Part shown: piece after piece, positions 5,701-11,694 of the stretch
Numbering within the stretch: the stretch's first letter is position 1
How the letters are laid out: the number at the start of each line of letters is the position of its first letter
Assembly (NCBI GenBank): GCA_036272735.1
Contig: DATAYF010000789.1
Location: 1-11,795 of the forward strand
DNA length: 11,795 nt
Direction: 5' to 3'
Source: DATAYF01 sp036272735
GTDB taxonomy: Bacteria > Chloroflexota > Ktedonobacteria > Ktedonobacterales > Ktedonobacteraceae
Position numbers and translations under genes: made by a program
Notes under the pieces: model-generated
What the model was told of the DNA's origin: nothing
Database searches by the model: none
What the model saw: the letters and a program-made list of their open reading frames with translations, nothing else

Positions 5701-7656
5701 CTAGCCAAGAAAACGGGGGATGAGTTGCAGCGTCACCGCGAAAAACACACACAGACTCACCACCGCAATCAATGGATTGAGCAGCGGCGAGCTGATCAAG
5801 CTGCCACGCAGGTGCAGGCGCTGTAAGACGTTGGGCAGGATCAGACCACAGATGTAGGCCACAAGAAGTGTCAGGCCAAAGCCCAGTCCCATCGCGACAC
5901 TCAACAGGAGTGAATGGAACAGCAGCCAGGTCAGGATGATCGTGAGCAGACAGGTTAGCATGCCACCGACGGTTCCCAGCAGAACTTCACGTGAGAAGCC
6001 TCCCCAGAAGTCACGTCCACGCTGAGAGCGCAACCGCCAGCCAGCAATACCAAGCGCCTGCGAACCGGCACTGCCACTCGTCATGAGCAGCATCGGCACC
6101 ACGCAGAGCACACTACCGACAGCGGCGCGTGCGTCCAGGCCAGCGGGTAAGCCGGATGTTTGCGCGAACGCGGTACCCAGCGCGAATAGCGACCCAAAGA
6201 CGCGCGAGATGAGCAGCGCCAGCACAAAACCTCCAATGGCGCTGACAGCCAGCCAGGAAAAACGACTCAGAGCCGTGCGCAACGCGAAGGTTTCGGCCTC
6301 CTCCGGCTCCTCTACATCAACGCCGGCAATTTCTGAAAGATCCTCGGCCTGCTCTTCATGGATAACATCGATCACGTCGTCAACGGTCACCAGGCCGACG
6401 AGGTGTTCCTCTCTATCGACGACCGGCACGCCGAGCAGGTCATACTTCGCGATCACGCGAGCAACTTCTTCCTGGTCGGTATCTACCGTGACCTTGATCA
6501 CATCAGGGTCCATTACATCCTGCATACGTGTGCCTGGCGCTGAAATGACCAATTGGCGCATGGAGACAACGCCGCTAAGATGACGTTCAACATCAACAAT
6601 ATAGAGGTAGTAGACCATTTCCAGGTGGGAAGAGTGCTGACGCAGGTAGGCCAGAGCCTCCTCCGCTGTTGTCTCCTGAGAGAGCGACACCACTTCGGTC
6701 GTCATAATGCCGCCAGCGGTTTCCGCGCCGTAGCGCAACAGGATACGAATCGACTGTGCCTTCTCGATTGGCATTATACTCAGCAGGCGTTCGACTTCGT
6801 GACGCGGCATATCGGAGAGAATATCGGCTGCGTCATCGGGGGCCAGACGTTCCAGCAGGTTAGCGGCGCGCGCAGGCTCCAACCCATTCAACAGTTCAGC
6901 TCGTAAGGGAGTTTCAACCTCGTTCAGCGTGTCGGCTGCGGTCATGGTATCCAGGCGTTCCAGCATAGCGCCGGCATCTTCAACATCAAGCTGCTCTAGA
7001 ATATCGGCGATATCGGCTGGATGGAGTTCTGCGAGCTTGTTCTGGCTCACATTAAGCTGCACCCTGGGCACGATACCGCCCGATGTGGCAGCGGTCGCGG
7101 TCGCACTGGTACCAACACCAGCACCAGCTAGCGCCAATTGCCCAGTCATACTCACCTTCTGGATAGGCTCGACGTAATTCCAGGTAACGGTGCGCTCAGA
7201 CAAACCGGCAGGGGCCAGGCGCTTCAACAGGTCGAAGGCCCGTTGCCCACTCAGGCGGCGTAGCAAGCCACCGAAGCTAATATCGACGCCGAGCAAGCGC
7301 GCCGTCCTTTTAATCTGCGCCAATTTCAAATCATTGACTTTGACGACGCGGAAGCCTTGCGTATCCACAATTTGCTTATCAAGAATATCGCGACGCAGCA
7401 AGAGTTCATCGGCATCGGGCGTATACGTGGAAATGTGCTCCTGGGTGACCGCAAGTTGTACGGGAGTATCCTCGATACTGCGCACCTGCGGCCAGGAAAC
7501 GATCAATCGTCCGCCAGACAGGGATGTTTGAATAACTAGAGCGGTTACGATGGGAAAGGTCTCTTTGAGTTCAACGTAAAGGTCGGAGTGCATGCCAACA
7601 CGACGATTATTGCTATCGTACACGCTCTGGCGCAATAAGGTGCTTAGAAAGATCAT
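5701..7656 (-). CDS. MgtE-family membrane protein with two PRC-barrel-like segments and a CBS pair
   Basis: Predicted divalent cation (Mg2+) channel-like protein, 651 residues from the ATG at 7656. Two PRC-barrel-like segments (about 5-75 and 84-140) are followed by an Ala/Thr/Gly linker, an MgtE_N superhelical domain (about 205-300, with LAELHPADIADILEQL and RLAPDDAADILSDMP) and a CBS pair (about 317-440). Five hydrophobic segments lie between 467 and 645. Canonical MgtE lacks the PRC part and is about 450 residues. Two pore positions look altered: SGSAGSQ (527-533) where GGN.G.Q is usual, and Ala631 in SPLLNPLIAVVSL where the Asp that coordinates Mg2+ (Asp432 in Thermus MgtE) would align. 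The start is chosen because GGTGG lies 8 nt upstream and IFLSTLLRQSV is a typical PRC beginning; an ATG at 7662 and the frame start at 7725 are alternatives. It is monocistronic. The family is certain, the transported ion is not. Confidence 0.9.
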   Translation of the reverse strand: MIFLSTLLRQSVYDSNNRRVGMHSDLYVELKETFPIVTALVIQTSLSGGRLIVSWPQVRSIEDTPVQLAVTQEHISTYTPDADELLLRRDILDKQIVDTQGFRVVKVNDLKLAQIKRTARLLGVDISFGGLLRRLSGQRAFDLLKRLAPAGLSERTVTWNYVEPIQKVSMTGQLALAGAGVGTSATATAATSGGIVPRVQLNVSQNKLAELHPADIADILEQLDVEDAGAMLERLDTMTAADTLNEVETPLRAELLNGLEPARAANLLERLAPDDAADILSDMPRHEVERLLSIMPIEKAQSIRILLRYGAETAGGIMTTEVVSLSQETTAEEALAYLRQHSSHLEMVYYLYIVDVERHLSGVVSMRQLVISAPGTRMQDVMDPDVIKVTVDTDQEEVARVIAKYDLLGVPVVDREEHLVGLVTVDDVIDVIHEEQAEDLSEIAGVDVEEPEEAETFALRTALSRFSWLAVSAIGGFVLALLISRVFGSLFALGTAFAQTSGLPAGLDARAAVGSVLCVVPMLLMTSGSAGSQALGIAGWRLRSQRGRDFWGGFSREVLLGTVGGMLTCLLTIILTWLLFHSLLLSVAMGLGFGLTLLVAYICGLILPNVLQRLHLRGSLISSPLLNPLIAVVSLCVFFAVTLQLIPRFLG

Positions 7657-7699
7657 TGGCATCACCACCTTTCTCCCATTCCTAGGTGTAAGGAATGTC

Positions 7700-7751
7700 A
7701 GTATATGGCACAAAAGTCCGCACACTTCTACTTATTTGTGGTGTAGAAGTG
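7700..7751 (-). promoter_or_regulatory. Candidate mgtE promoter with an overlapping inverted repeat
   Basis: On the minus strand TATACT (7700-7705) is a good -10 box about 45 nt upstream of the mgtE start. No good -35 box lies 17 bp further up. That position is instead covered by one arm of a 9-bp perfect inverted repeat, CACTTCTAC (7723-7731) and GTAGAAGTG (7743-7751), with an 11-nt spacer. A weak -35 overlapped by a dyad suggests a promoter controlled by a bound regulator. The M-box (Mg2+) riboswitch is not recognisable in the short leader. Confidence 0.35.
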
Positions 7752-7919
7752 GAAAAATCACCTGCTCTTGTCATGATAGCGACAATGCAAACAGGGCGTA
7801 GCGAAGAAACGTGCTATGCTCACGAAAGCTAGCCACGTTCAGTCCACGAATGCTATAGAAAGCACAAGGGGATGCTACGAAAAACAGCAAAGGACTCACT
7901 GGCGGAAAAAGGAGAAGTT

Positions 7920-7969
7920 CTTACTCGACACCAATCACATCAAGGGGCGATGGATACTCATCGAGTAAG
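7920..7969. repeat. Inverted repeat, 9-bp arms with 32-bp spacer
   Basis: CTTACTCGA (7920-7928) and its reverse complement TCGAGTAAG (7961-7969) are separated by 32 bp. It lies downstream of the small ORF at 8005-8109. There is no T-run directly beside it, so a terminator is not supported; protein binding or remnant ends of a small element are possible. Confidence 0.45.
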
Positions 7970-8004
7970 CTGGTGATGATACCATTCGTGGTTTGGGCTA
8001 AGCA

Positions 8005-8109
8005 TTACATTCGCGGATAAACCACAGGCATACACGATGAGGAGAAGAAGTTCCCCAAAAGCAGGTACATACAGAACGAGCACCTACTATGACCAGGGCC
8101 AGCGTCCAT
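8005..8109 (-). CDS. Candidate small protein, 34 residues, with near-ideal ribosome site
   Basis: Short frame from the ATG at 8109 to a TAA at 8005. It is preceded on the minus strand by AAGGAGGTGA, a full complement to the 16S 3' end, with a normal spacing of about 7 nt from GGAGG to the ATG. Such a match is not expected by chance in this gap. The product contains three cysteines (positions 10, 13 and 26, the first two as CSFC), a short hydrophobic run MYLLLG and several Ser. No family is recognised. A weak -10 (TATACA, minus strand, 8147-8152) lies upstream within an inverted repeat. It may be a small peptide gene, a leader peptide, or the start of a decayed gene. The same frame runs further upstream to 8247, but that longer start has no SD. 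Confidence 0.4.
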   Translation of the reverse strand: MDAGPGHSRCSFCMYLLLGNFFSSSCMPVVYPRM

Positions 8110-8137
8110 GTCCCTCACCTCCTTATATATGCCCAGA

Positions 8138-8187
8138 CAATTGTGCTGTATACTTTCTATTTCTGAGAATAACTTAGCGCACAATTG
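8138..8187. repeat. Inverted repeat around the possible small-ORF promoter
   Basis: CAATTGTGC (8138-8146) and GCACAATTG (8179-8187) are perfect 9-bp arms with a 32-bp spacer, 41 bp centre to centre, or about four helical turns. Each arm contains the palindrome CAATTG. The spacer holds TATACT on the plus strand and TATACA on the minus strand, so the pair could be an operator for the small ORF. Confidence 0.45.
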
Positions 8188-8290
8188 CAGGGTTCGACAA
8201 AAATTCATTTCAGTCCACAGTATAACACGCGCTGGCCCATGCCACAAGAGAAAACGCTAGATGTACCAGGACAGCCCATTTTTACGTTAC

Positions 8291-8319
8291 TTGACAATTC
8301 TTTTTTTCAAATTTTACAG
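8291..8319 (+). promoter_or_regulatory. Candidate promoter of the anchored hydrolase
   Basis: A perfect -35 TTGACA (8291-8296) stands in an AT-rich stretch. At 16-17 bp distance the -10 is poor (TTTACA or TTACAG, 8313-8319). A better TATAAG (8325-8330) is too far away. The leader to the ATG at 8439 would be about 110 nt. Confidence 0.35.
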
Positions 8320-8438
8320 GATCTTATAAGTTTCCTGATACTTACTCAAAAAGTCACGTTTACAATAACTTATGAAATGCAATTTCTCACAAGCATCTAT
8401 TAAACAACGACGCCTTACCCTGTCAAACTGACGTCCTT

Positions 8439-9488
8439 ATGTTCATTCATAAGGTGGAACAGCCTGTCCTGTCGTTTTGCATCACTCCTAGAAAGCCTGG
8501 TCAGATGTATAAAGCTGCGAATTTGATTAAGGGAGCACATCCAGTAAGCCCGAAAAAATGTTGGAAATATGCTATTATAAGCCTCCCAATTCTCTTATTA
8601 AGCATTGCTGGTGTAGTATTGCAGGATTTAAACATCCACTTTGGAAATTCAGCAGCCCTTGTGCAGGCAAGTGCAAACCATATCTCACAACAGCAACTTT
8701 TGCTCGCAGGGTCAGCAACACCATCGTCCGTTCAACAACCTTTACCGTCACTCTATGGTTATAAAACCTACATTTATACGAACAGCGTGGGCATGTCTAT
8801 AAACTACTATATATATGCGCCGAAGAATCAGGTATTCGGGACGAACTATCCGCTAGTGTTGTTACTGCATGGCAATGGTGAATCTGCAGATCCCCAAAAG
8901 TCACTCGAACAGAATCGCAATACCCTCTTAGATCAATACTATGCTCAAGTCTGGACTTCAGCACTTGTCCAGGCAAAAAATCCAAGTTATATAGTGATTC
9001 CACAGATTCCCCTGACGGATCGTTGGGTAAATGTAGCAGGAAGTACAGGACCTTATCATATGGCAACTAACCCTAGTAATTCTTTACTGCTGGCAAAAGA
9101 GCTTGTCGATACGTTGCAACAGCAATACGACAACATCGACGCACAGCGGCTCTACGTGACAGGTCTCTCTATGGGCGGCTATGGCGCATGGGAGGCCGGT
9201 GAGCGTTGGCCTGATTATTTCGCGGCCGATGTGCCATTAGCGGGTGCCGGAGATCCTACTCATGCATCCGCACTGGTGCACCTTCCAATATGGGCATTTT
9301 ATGGAGCGCAAGATACAACGGTACCAACAACTGGCACCACTGATATGATTCAGGCCATTAAGAATGCGGGTGGACAACCACGCTGTACTGTATTTCCCAA
9401 TGCGGCACACGGCGTTTGGGCACCAGGACAAGCCTATTCGCCTGCCCTTTTTACCTGGCTCTTCTCGCAGAAAAGAACCACCACATAA
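8439..9488 (+). CDS. Membrane-anchored alpha/beta hydrolase (COG4099/esterase-like)
   Basis: Predicted extracytoplasmic esterase or peptidase-like hydrolase of 349 residues. A hydrophobic helix at about 44-62 (YAIISLPILLLSIAGVVL) after a Lys-rich segment acts as signal anchor; no lipobox is seen. A Ser/Gln-rich spacer (70-105) leads to the catalytic domain: oxyanion region LLLHGNGESAD (HGxG, about 144-147), nucleophile Ser244 in TGLSMGGYGAW, probable acid Asp292 in YGAQDTTVP, and His324 in NAAHGVW. This order and the context RLYVTGLSMGG fit the predicted peptidase/PHB-depolymerase-like esterases. No SD precedes the ATG at 8439. The ATG at 8505 (residue 23), behind a weak AGAAAG, would still keep the anchor and is equally possible. 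The first third is clearly AT-richer than its neighbours, which hints at transfer. The next plus-strand gene is separated by a palindromic repeat. The substrate is unknown. Confidence 0.85.
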   Translation: MFIHKVEQPVLSFCITPRKPGQMYKAANLIKGAHPVSPKKCWKYAIISLPILLLSIAGVVLQDLNIHFGNSAALVQASANHISQQQLLLAGSATPSSVQQPLPSLYGYKTYIYTNSVGMSINYYIYAPKNQVFGTNYPLVLLLHGNGESADPQKSLEQNRNTLLDQYYAQVWTSALVQAKNPSYIVIPQIPLTDRWVNVAGSTGPYHMATNPSNSLLLAKELVDTLQQQYDNIDAQRLYVTGLSMGGYGAWEAGERWPDYFAADVPLAGAGDPTHASALVHLPIWAFYGAQDTTVPTTGTTDMIQAIKNAGGQPRCTVFPNAAHGVWAPGQAYSPALFTWLFSQKRTTT

Positions 9489-9510
9489 CAAGAAATATTG
9501 GATGTACCGC

Positions 9511-9594
9511 GACGACCCCTACAAGAGAGGTCACTATCATACACGGCGAAGCCGTCCTTCGGGTATGGTAGCGACCTCCCTTGTGAGGGTCGTC
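9511..9594. repeat. Palindromic repeat, copy 1 (84 bp)
   Basis: The 27-bp arms 9511-9537 and 9568-9594 match in inverted orientation at 22 of 27 positions, and the stem continues inward (CATAC/GTATG). The loop holds a small inner hairpin CGGC-GAA-GCCG. It starts 22 bp after the hydrolase stop. Homologous over its whole length to the copy at 10816-10900. Confidence 0.85.
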
Positions 9595-9715
9595 CTCTTG
9601 TGGCTAGTCGTACTATACATGTGTGCTATTATGAAGCGGGGTTGCAGAGGATGGCGATGCAGGATGTAGGGAAGCATGGCTGACAACAATAGATGGCGTA
9701 ACAGAAGAGGTAGGT

Positions 9716-10099
9716 ATGAGCGGTCCAGGATTGATCTTATTTCTCAGCGCAGTTGCTATCGTGGTAATTGTGCTCGTTGGTTTCGGCGTGGCACAAATTC
9801 GCAAAGGCGTAAAAGCATACACCAACGCCGACACAACGGGGCAGCAACCGGTCTGGCATCGACAACCGAGTATTTTATTGGGTATCAACAACTTTGTGTT
9901 CGCCATCCTCATCTGCCTGGTTGTGCTCATCAGCCTGGAAACCAACGCCAGTGCCAGAATTATTACGCTGATCGTTGTCGTGCTGATCTTCCTGGGCAGC
10001 CTCTTCCTGGTGATGCGCACCGTGCTCGCCGCTTTAAGTGCGGCCCAGCGCGCAGCCCAGGCATTGCGTGACAACAAACAGAACGATAAACCAGCATAA
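9716..10099 (+). CDS. Small three-helix membrane protein of unknown function
   Basis: Protein of 127 residues with three predicted membrane helices: about 5-25 (LILFLSAVAIVVIVLVGFGV), 52-73 (SILLGINNFVFAILICLVVL) and 81-100 (RIITLIVVVLIFLGSLFLVM). A short loop of mixed charge (28-50) joins the first two helices, and a C-terminal amphipathic, Ala/Gln/Lys-rich tail (102-127) probably lies in the cytosol. No family is recognised. The start is supported by AGAGG 5 nt upstream of the ATG. A competing frame that starts at 9676 is Arg-rich, without domain character, and is taken as a shadow. The gene lies between two members of the palindromic repeat family and 71 bp upstream of the cytosolic hydrolase gene, with which it may be co-transcribed. 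No promoter could be assigned. Confidence 0.75.
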   Translation: MSGPGLILFLSAVAIVVIVLVGFGVAQIRKGVKAYTNADTTGQQPVWHRQPSILLGINNFVFAILICLVVLISLETNASARIITLIVVVLIFLGSLFLVMRTVLAALSAAQRAAQALRDNKQNDKPA

Positions 10100-10103
10100 C
10101 GCA

Positions 10104-10129
10104 GACGACCTCCCTTGCAAGGATCGTCC
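10104..10129. repeat. Palindromic repeat, half copy
   Basis: This stretch matches the right arm of the full repeats at 9568-9594 and 10874-10900 (core CGACCTCCCTTGC followed by TCGTCC), without the left arm and loop. It can still fold into a small imperfect hairpin (GACGA/TCGTC ends). It begins 4 nt after the stop of the small membrane protein gene. Confidence 0.7.
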
Positions 10130-10170
10130 CGCCATACCAATTACACTACGTACATATAGGGAAACAATTT

Positions 10171-10815
10171 ATGGCAAGTAACCAGGTACTACACGTTAAC
10201 GTACCAGCCTCGCATGGACACCTGGAAGGAATATTAAAGCCGGAGGGGCCTGATACGCAGCCGCTATTTGCGGGGTTGATCTGTCATCCCCACCCGTTAT
10301 ATGGCGGCACAATGCACAATAAAGTCGTGTTCAAGGCTACGCAGACTTTACAACAGGGCTTCAATATCCCCACCCTGCGCTTCAATTTTCGCGGAGTCGG
10401 CCATAGCACGGGCAGTTATGATGAGGGGCGCGGCGAGATGGACGACGTGTACTACGCGCTCGAATTCTTGAGCGGACGCTATCCTGGTTTGCCCGTCATC
10501 ATAGGGGGCTTCTCCTTTGGCTCGTGGATAGCGCTACGCGTGGGGGCACGCGATGACCGCGTGCAGGCGATGATCGGCATGGGTGTGCCCGCAAAATGGT
10601 TTGGGGACGATACACTGCAAGATTGCCACAAACCCAAGTTGTTCGTGCATGGCAGTAAAGACGATACCGCGCCATACGACCTGGCCGTCAAGTGGTTCGA
10701 GCAGGTTCCTGCTCCCAAAAGCATGGTGGTCGTTGATGACGCCGATCACTTTTTCCAGGACCATCTTGAAGAGGTACAGGGCGCTATCGCCAGCTTCATC
10801 CAGACATTATTTTAA
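10171..10815 (+). CDS. Cytosolic alpha/beta hydrolase, COG2945-type
   Basis: Alpha/beta hydrolase of 214 residues without signal peptide or membrane helix. The typical signature is complete: CHPHPLYGGTMHNKVV (38-53), RFNFRGVGHSTGSYDEGRGE (70-89), nucleophile Ser115 in GGFSFGSWIA, acid Asp164 or Asp165 in HGSKDDTAPY, and His193 in DDADHFF. The length is normal for this family, which has no cap domain and whose natural substrate is mostly unknown (esterase or thioesterase-like activity is usually presumed). A weak GGGAA lies about 9 nt before the ATG. It follows the small membrane protein gene in the same direction by 71 bp, and its stop codon directly abuts the left arm of a full palindromic repeat. 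It is unrelated in domain layout to the anchored hydrolase at 8439, so it is not a recent duplicate. Confidence 0.9.
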   Translation: MASNQVLHVNVPASHGHLEGILKPEGPDTQPLFAGLICHPHPLYGGTMHNKVVFKATQTLQQGFNIPTLRFNFRGVGHSTGSYDEGRGEMDDVYYALEFLSGRYPGLPVIIGGFSFGSWIALRVGARDDRVQAMIGMGVPAKWFGDDTLQDCHKPKLFVHGSKDDTAPYDLAVKWFEQVPAPKSMVVVDDADHFFQDHLEEVQGAIASFIQTLF

Positions 10816-10900
10816 GACGACCCCCGCAAGGGAGGTCGCTACCATACCCGGCGCAGCCGTGGCCTCGTATATAGTAGCGACCTCCCTTGCGGGGGTCGTC
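10816..10900. repeat. Palindromic repeat, copy 3 (85 bp, perfect 27-bp arms)
   Basis: Arms 10816-10842 and 10874-10900 are exact reverse complements over 27 bp. The 31-bp centre contains the same inner CGGCG.AGCCG hairpin as copy 1. It begins on the first base after the TAA of the preceding gene and ends next to the -35 box of the next. No T-run follows, so it is not a standard terminator, though such a stem would be very stable in RNA. No target-site duplication is visible. Confidence 0.9.
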
Positions 10901-10901
10901 C

Positions 10902-10931
10902 TTGCTCATCCTCCAAATCCTCACGTATAAT
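10902..10931 (+). promoter_or_regulatory. Promoter of the DUF402 gene
   Basis: TTGCTC (10902-10907) and a perfect TATAAT (10926-10931) are spaced by 18 bp. Transcription would start around 10938, giving a leader of about 45 nt with the SD. The -35 box directly abuts the palindromic repeat. Confidence 0.6.
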
Positions 10932-10981
10932 GGGAAGCATGGCAATAAACCCAGCGGGCGAATTACAGGGAGGTCCTTTGT

Positions 10982-11542
10982 ATGTTACAAGAGGCGAATG
11001 TACGAAAAATGCTAGTAGACGGTGAACAATGGGCTTGCTGGCACGGGTACCATATACCGGTCAGTGAGGACTACACCGCGATCTGGACGCCCCTGGGCAC
11101 AGAGATGTGCTGGAAGACCGGCAAGTGGCTTTCAGCAAAGCACCAGCTTACGTATCTCTGGAACGACGAGTGGTTCACAATTCATATCGGATATACGGCC
11201 GAGGGAAAATTCGTGAGCGGCTACTGCGATGTGGTGCTGCCCAGCAATGGGTACAGCAATGTGGCGCAGGAACTGAGCTACACAGACCTGTACGTGGATG
11301 TCGTCGTGCGCGAGGATTACAGCGTCTACACCAAAGATCACGAAGTTTTTGATCGTGCCGCCGCGCGCTTCCCTATTGTCGAACGTACACGCAAGCAATC
11401 ATTTACAATGCTGGATTGGCTGGAAGAGCACGCAAACAAGTGGACGGGGCCGTTTGCGCTGTTCCCGCGCCAACTGACGCGCACCGATTTTGAACGCTTA
11501 AGCCCAGACGAAGCCTGTGCCATCATGCAAACGTCCGTGTAA
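10982..11542 (+). CDS. DUF402 protein (FomD / nucleotide diphosphatase-like fold)
   Basis: Cytosolic protein of 186 residues. The DUF402 pattern is visible: a Trp-rich N-terminal half (WTPLGTEMCWKTGKW, YLWNDEWFTIHIGY) forming the barrel, a central SGYCDVVLP (79-87), then YTDLYVDVVVRED (100-112) and DHEVF (119-123), which supply the metal-binding acids (Asp102, Asp106, Asp119, Glu121). Characterised relatives hydrolyse nucleoside di- or triphosphates (Staphylococcus Ntdp) or CMP-bound fosfomycin intermediates (FomD) with divalent metals. The substrate here is unknown, and no antibiotic pathway genes are near. A GGGAGGT SD lies 6-7 nt before the ATG. It has its own promoter and no close partner downstream. 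No terminator was seen after the stop. Family call is good; function is inferred. Confidence 0.8.
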   Translation: MLQEANVRKMLVDGEQWACWHGYHIPVSEDYTAIWTPLGTEMCWKTGKWLSAKHQLTYLWNDEWFTIHIGYTAEGKFVSGYCDVVLPSNGYSNVAQELSYTDLYVDVVVREDYSVYTKDHEVFDRAAARFPIVERTRKQSFTMLDWLEEHANKWTGPFALFPRQLTRTDFERLSPDEACAIMQTSV

Positions 11543-11590
11543 ACCAACAGGCAACAGCTATCCACAAAATTTAGAAACCGCCACCAACGC

Positions 11591-11620
11591 TTGCTAACGC
11601 GCCGTAAGATAACGTATACT
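11591..11620 (+). promoter_or_regulatory. Promoter reading toward the right edge
   Basis: TTGCTA (11591-11596) and TATACT (11615-11620) are 18 bp apart, the same layout as the promoter at 10902-10931. It would transcribe the gene that runs off the right end. Confidence 0.5.
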
Positions 11621-11694
11621 TAACCTATTATTAACAAGCGGCCGGGTCACGTACAACCTTTTTTACTTATCCCCCCGTCTTATCACTGGTCCTC

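Larger units (their letters stand above)
7752..8438. other. Intergenic region between divergent mgtE and hydrolase genes
   Basis: Roughly 690 bp without a long gene. It contains, separately listed, two inverted repeats with 9-bp arms, a 34-codon ORF with a strong SD on the minus strand, and a candidate promoter for the hydrolase. The stretch 7752-7915 shows nothing convincing. From about 8270 the sequence becomes AT-rich, with T runs around 8300. Two frames of 72-80 codons in this region have no ribosome site at their first codon and no recognisable protein. Confidence 0.5.

Noticed and set aside
7657..7725. M-box or other riboswitch in the mgtE leader
   Set aside because: The distance from the likely promoter to the start codon is only about 45 nt, too short, and no conserved core was recognised.
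8185..8403. Plus-strand frame of 72 codons in the intergenic region
   Set aside because: No SD, no recognisable domain, and it covers the candidate promoter of the hydrolase.
9676..10071. Plus-strand frame of 131 codons overlapping the small membrane protein
   Set aside because: Arg-rich low-complexity translation in a shifted frame; the overlapping frame at 9716 has clear membrane helices and an SD.
9613..10140. Minus-strand frame of 175 codons
   Set aside because: It is antisense to the membrane protein and runs through the half palindrome; no motif and no ribosome site.
9669..10943. Shared 12-mer GGGAAGCATGGC upstream of two genes (9669-9680 and 10932-10943)
   Set aside because: A few shared 12-mers are expected by chance in a window this long, and the flanks do not align.
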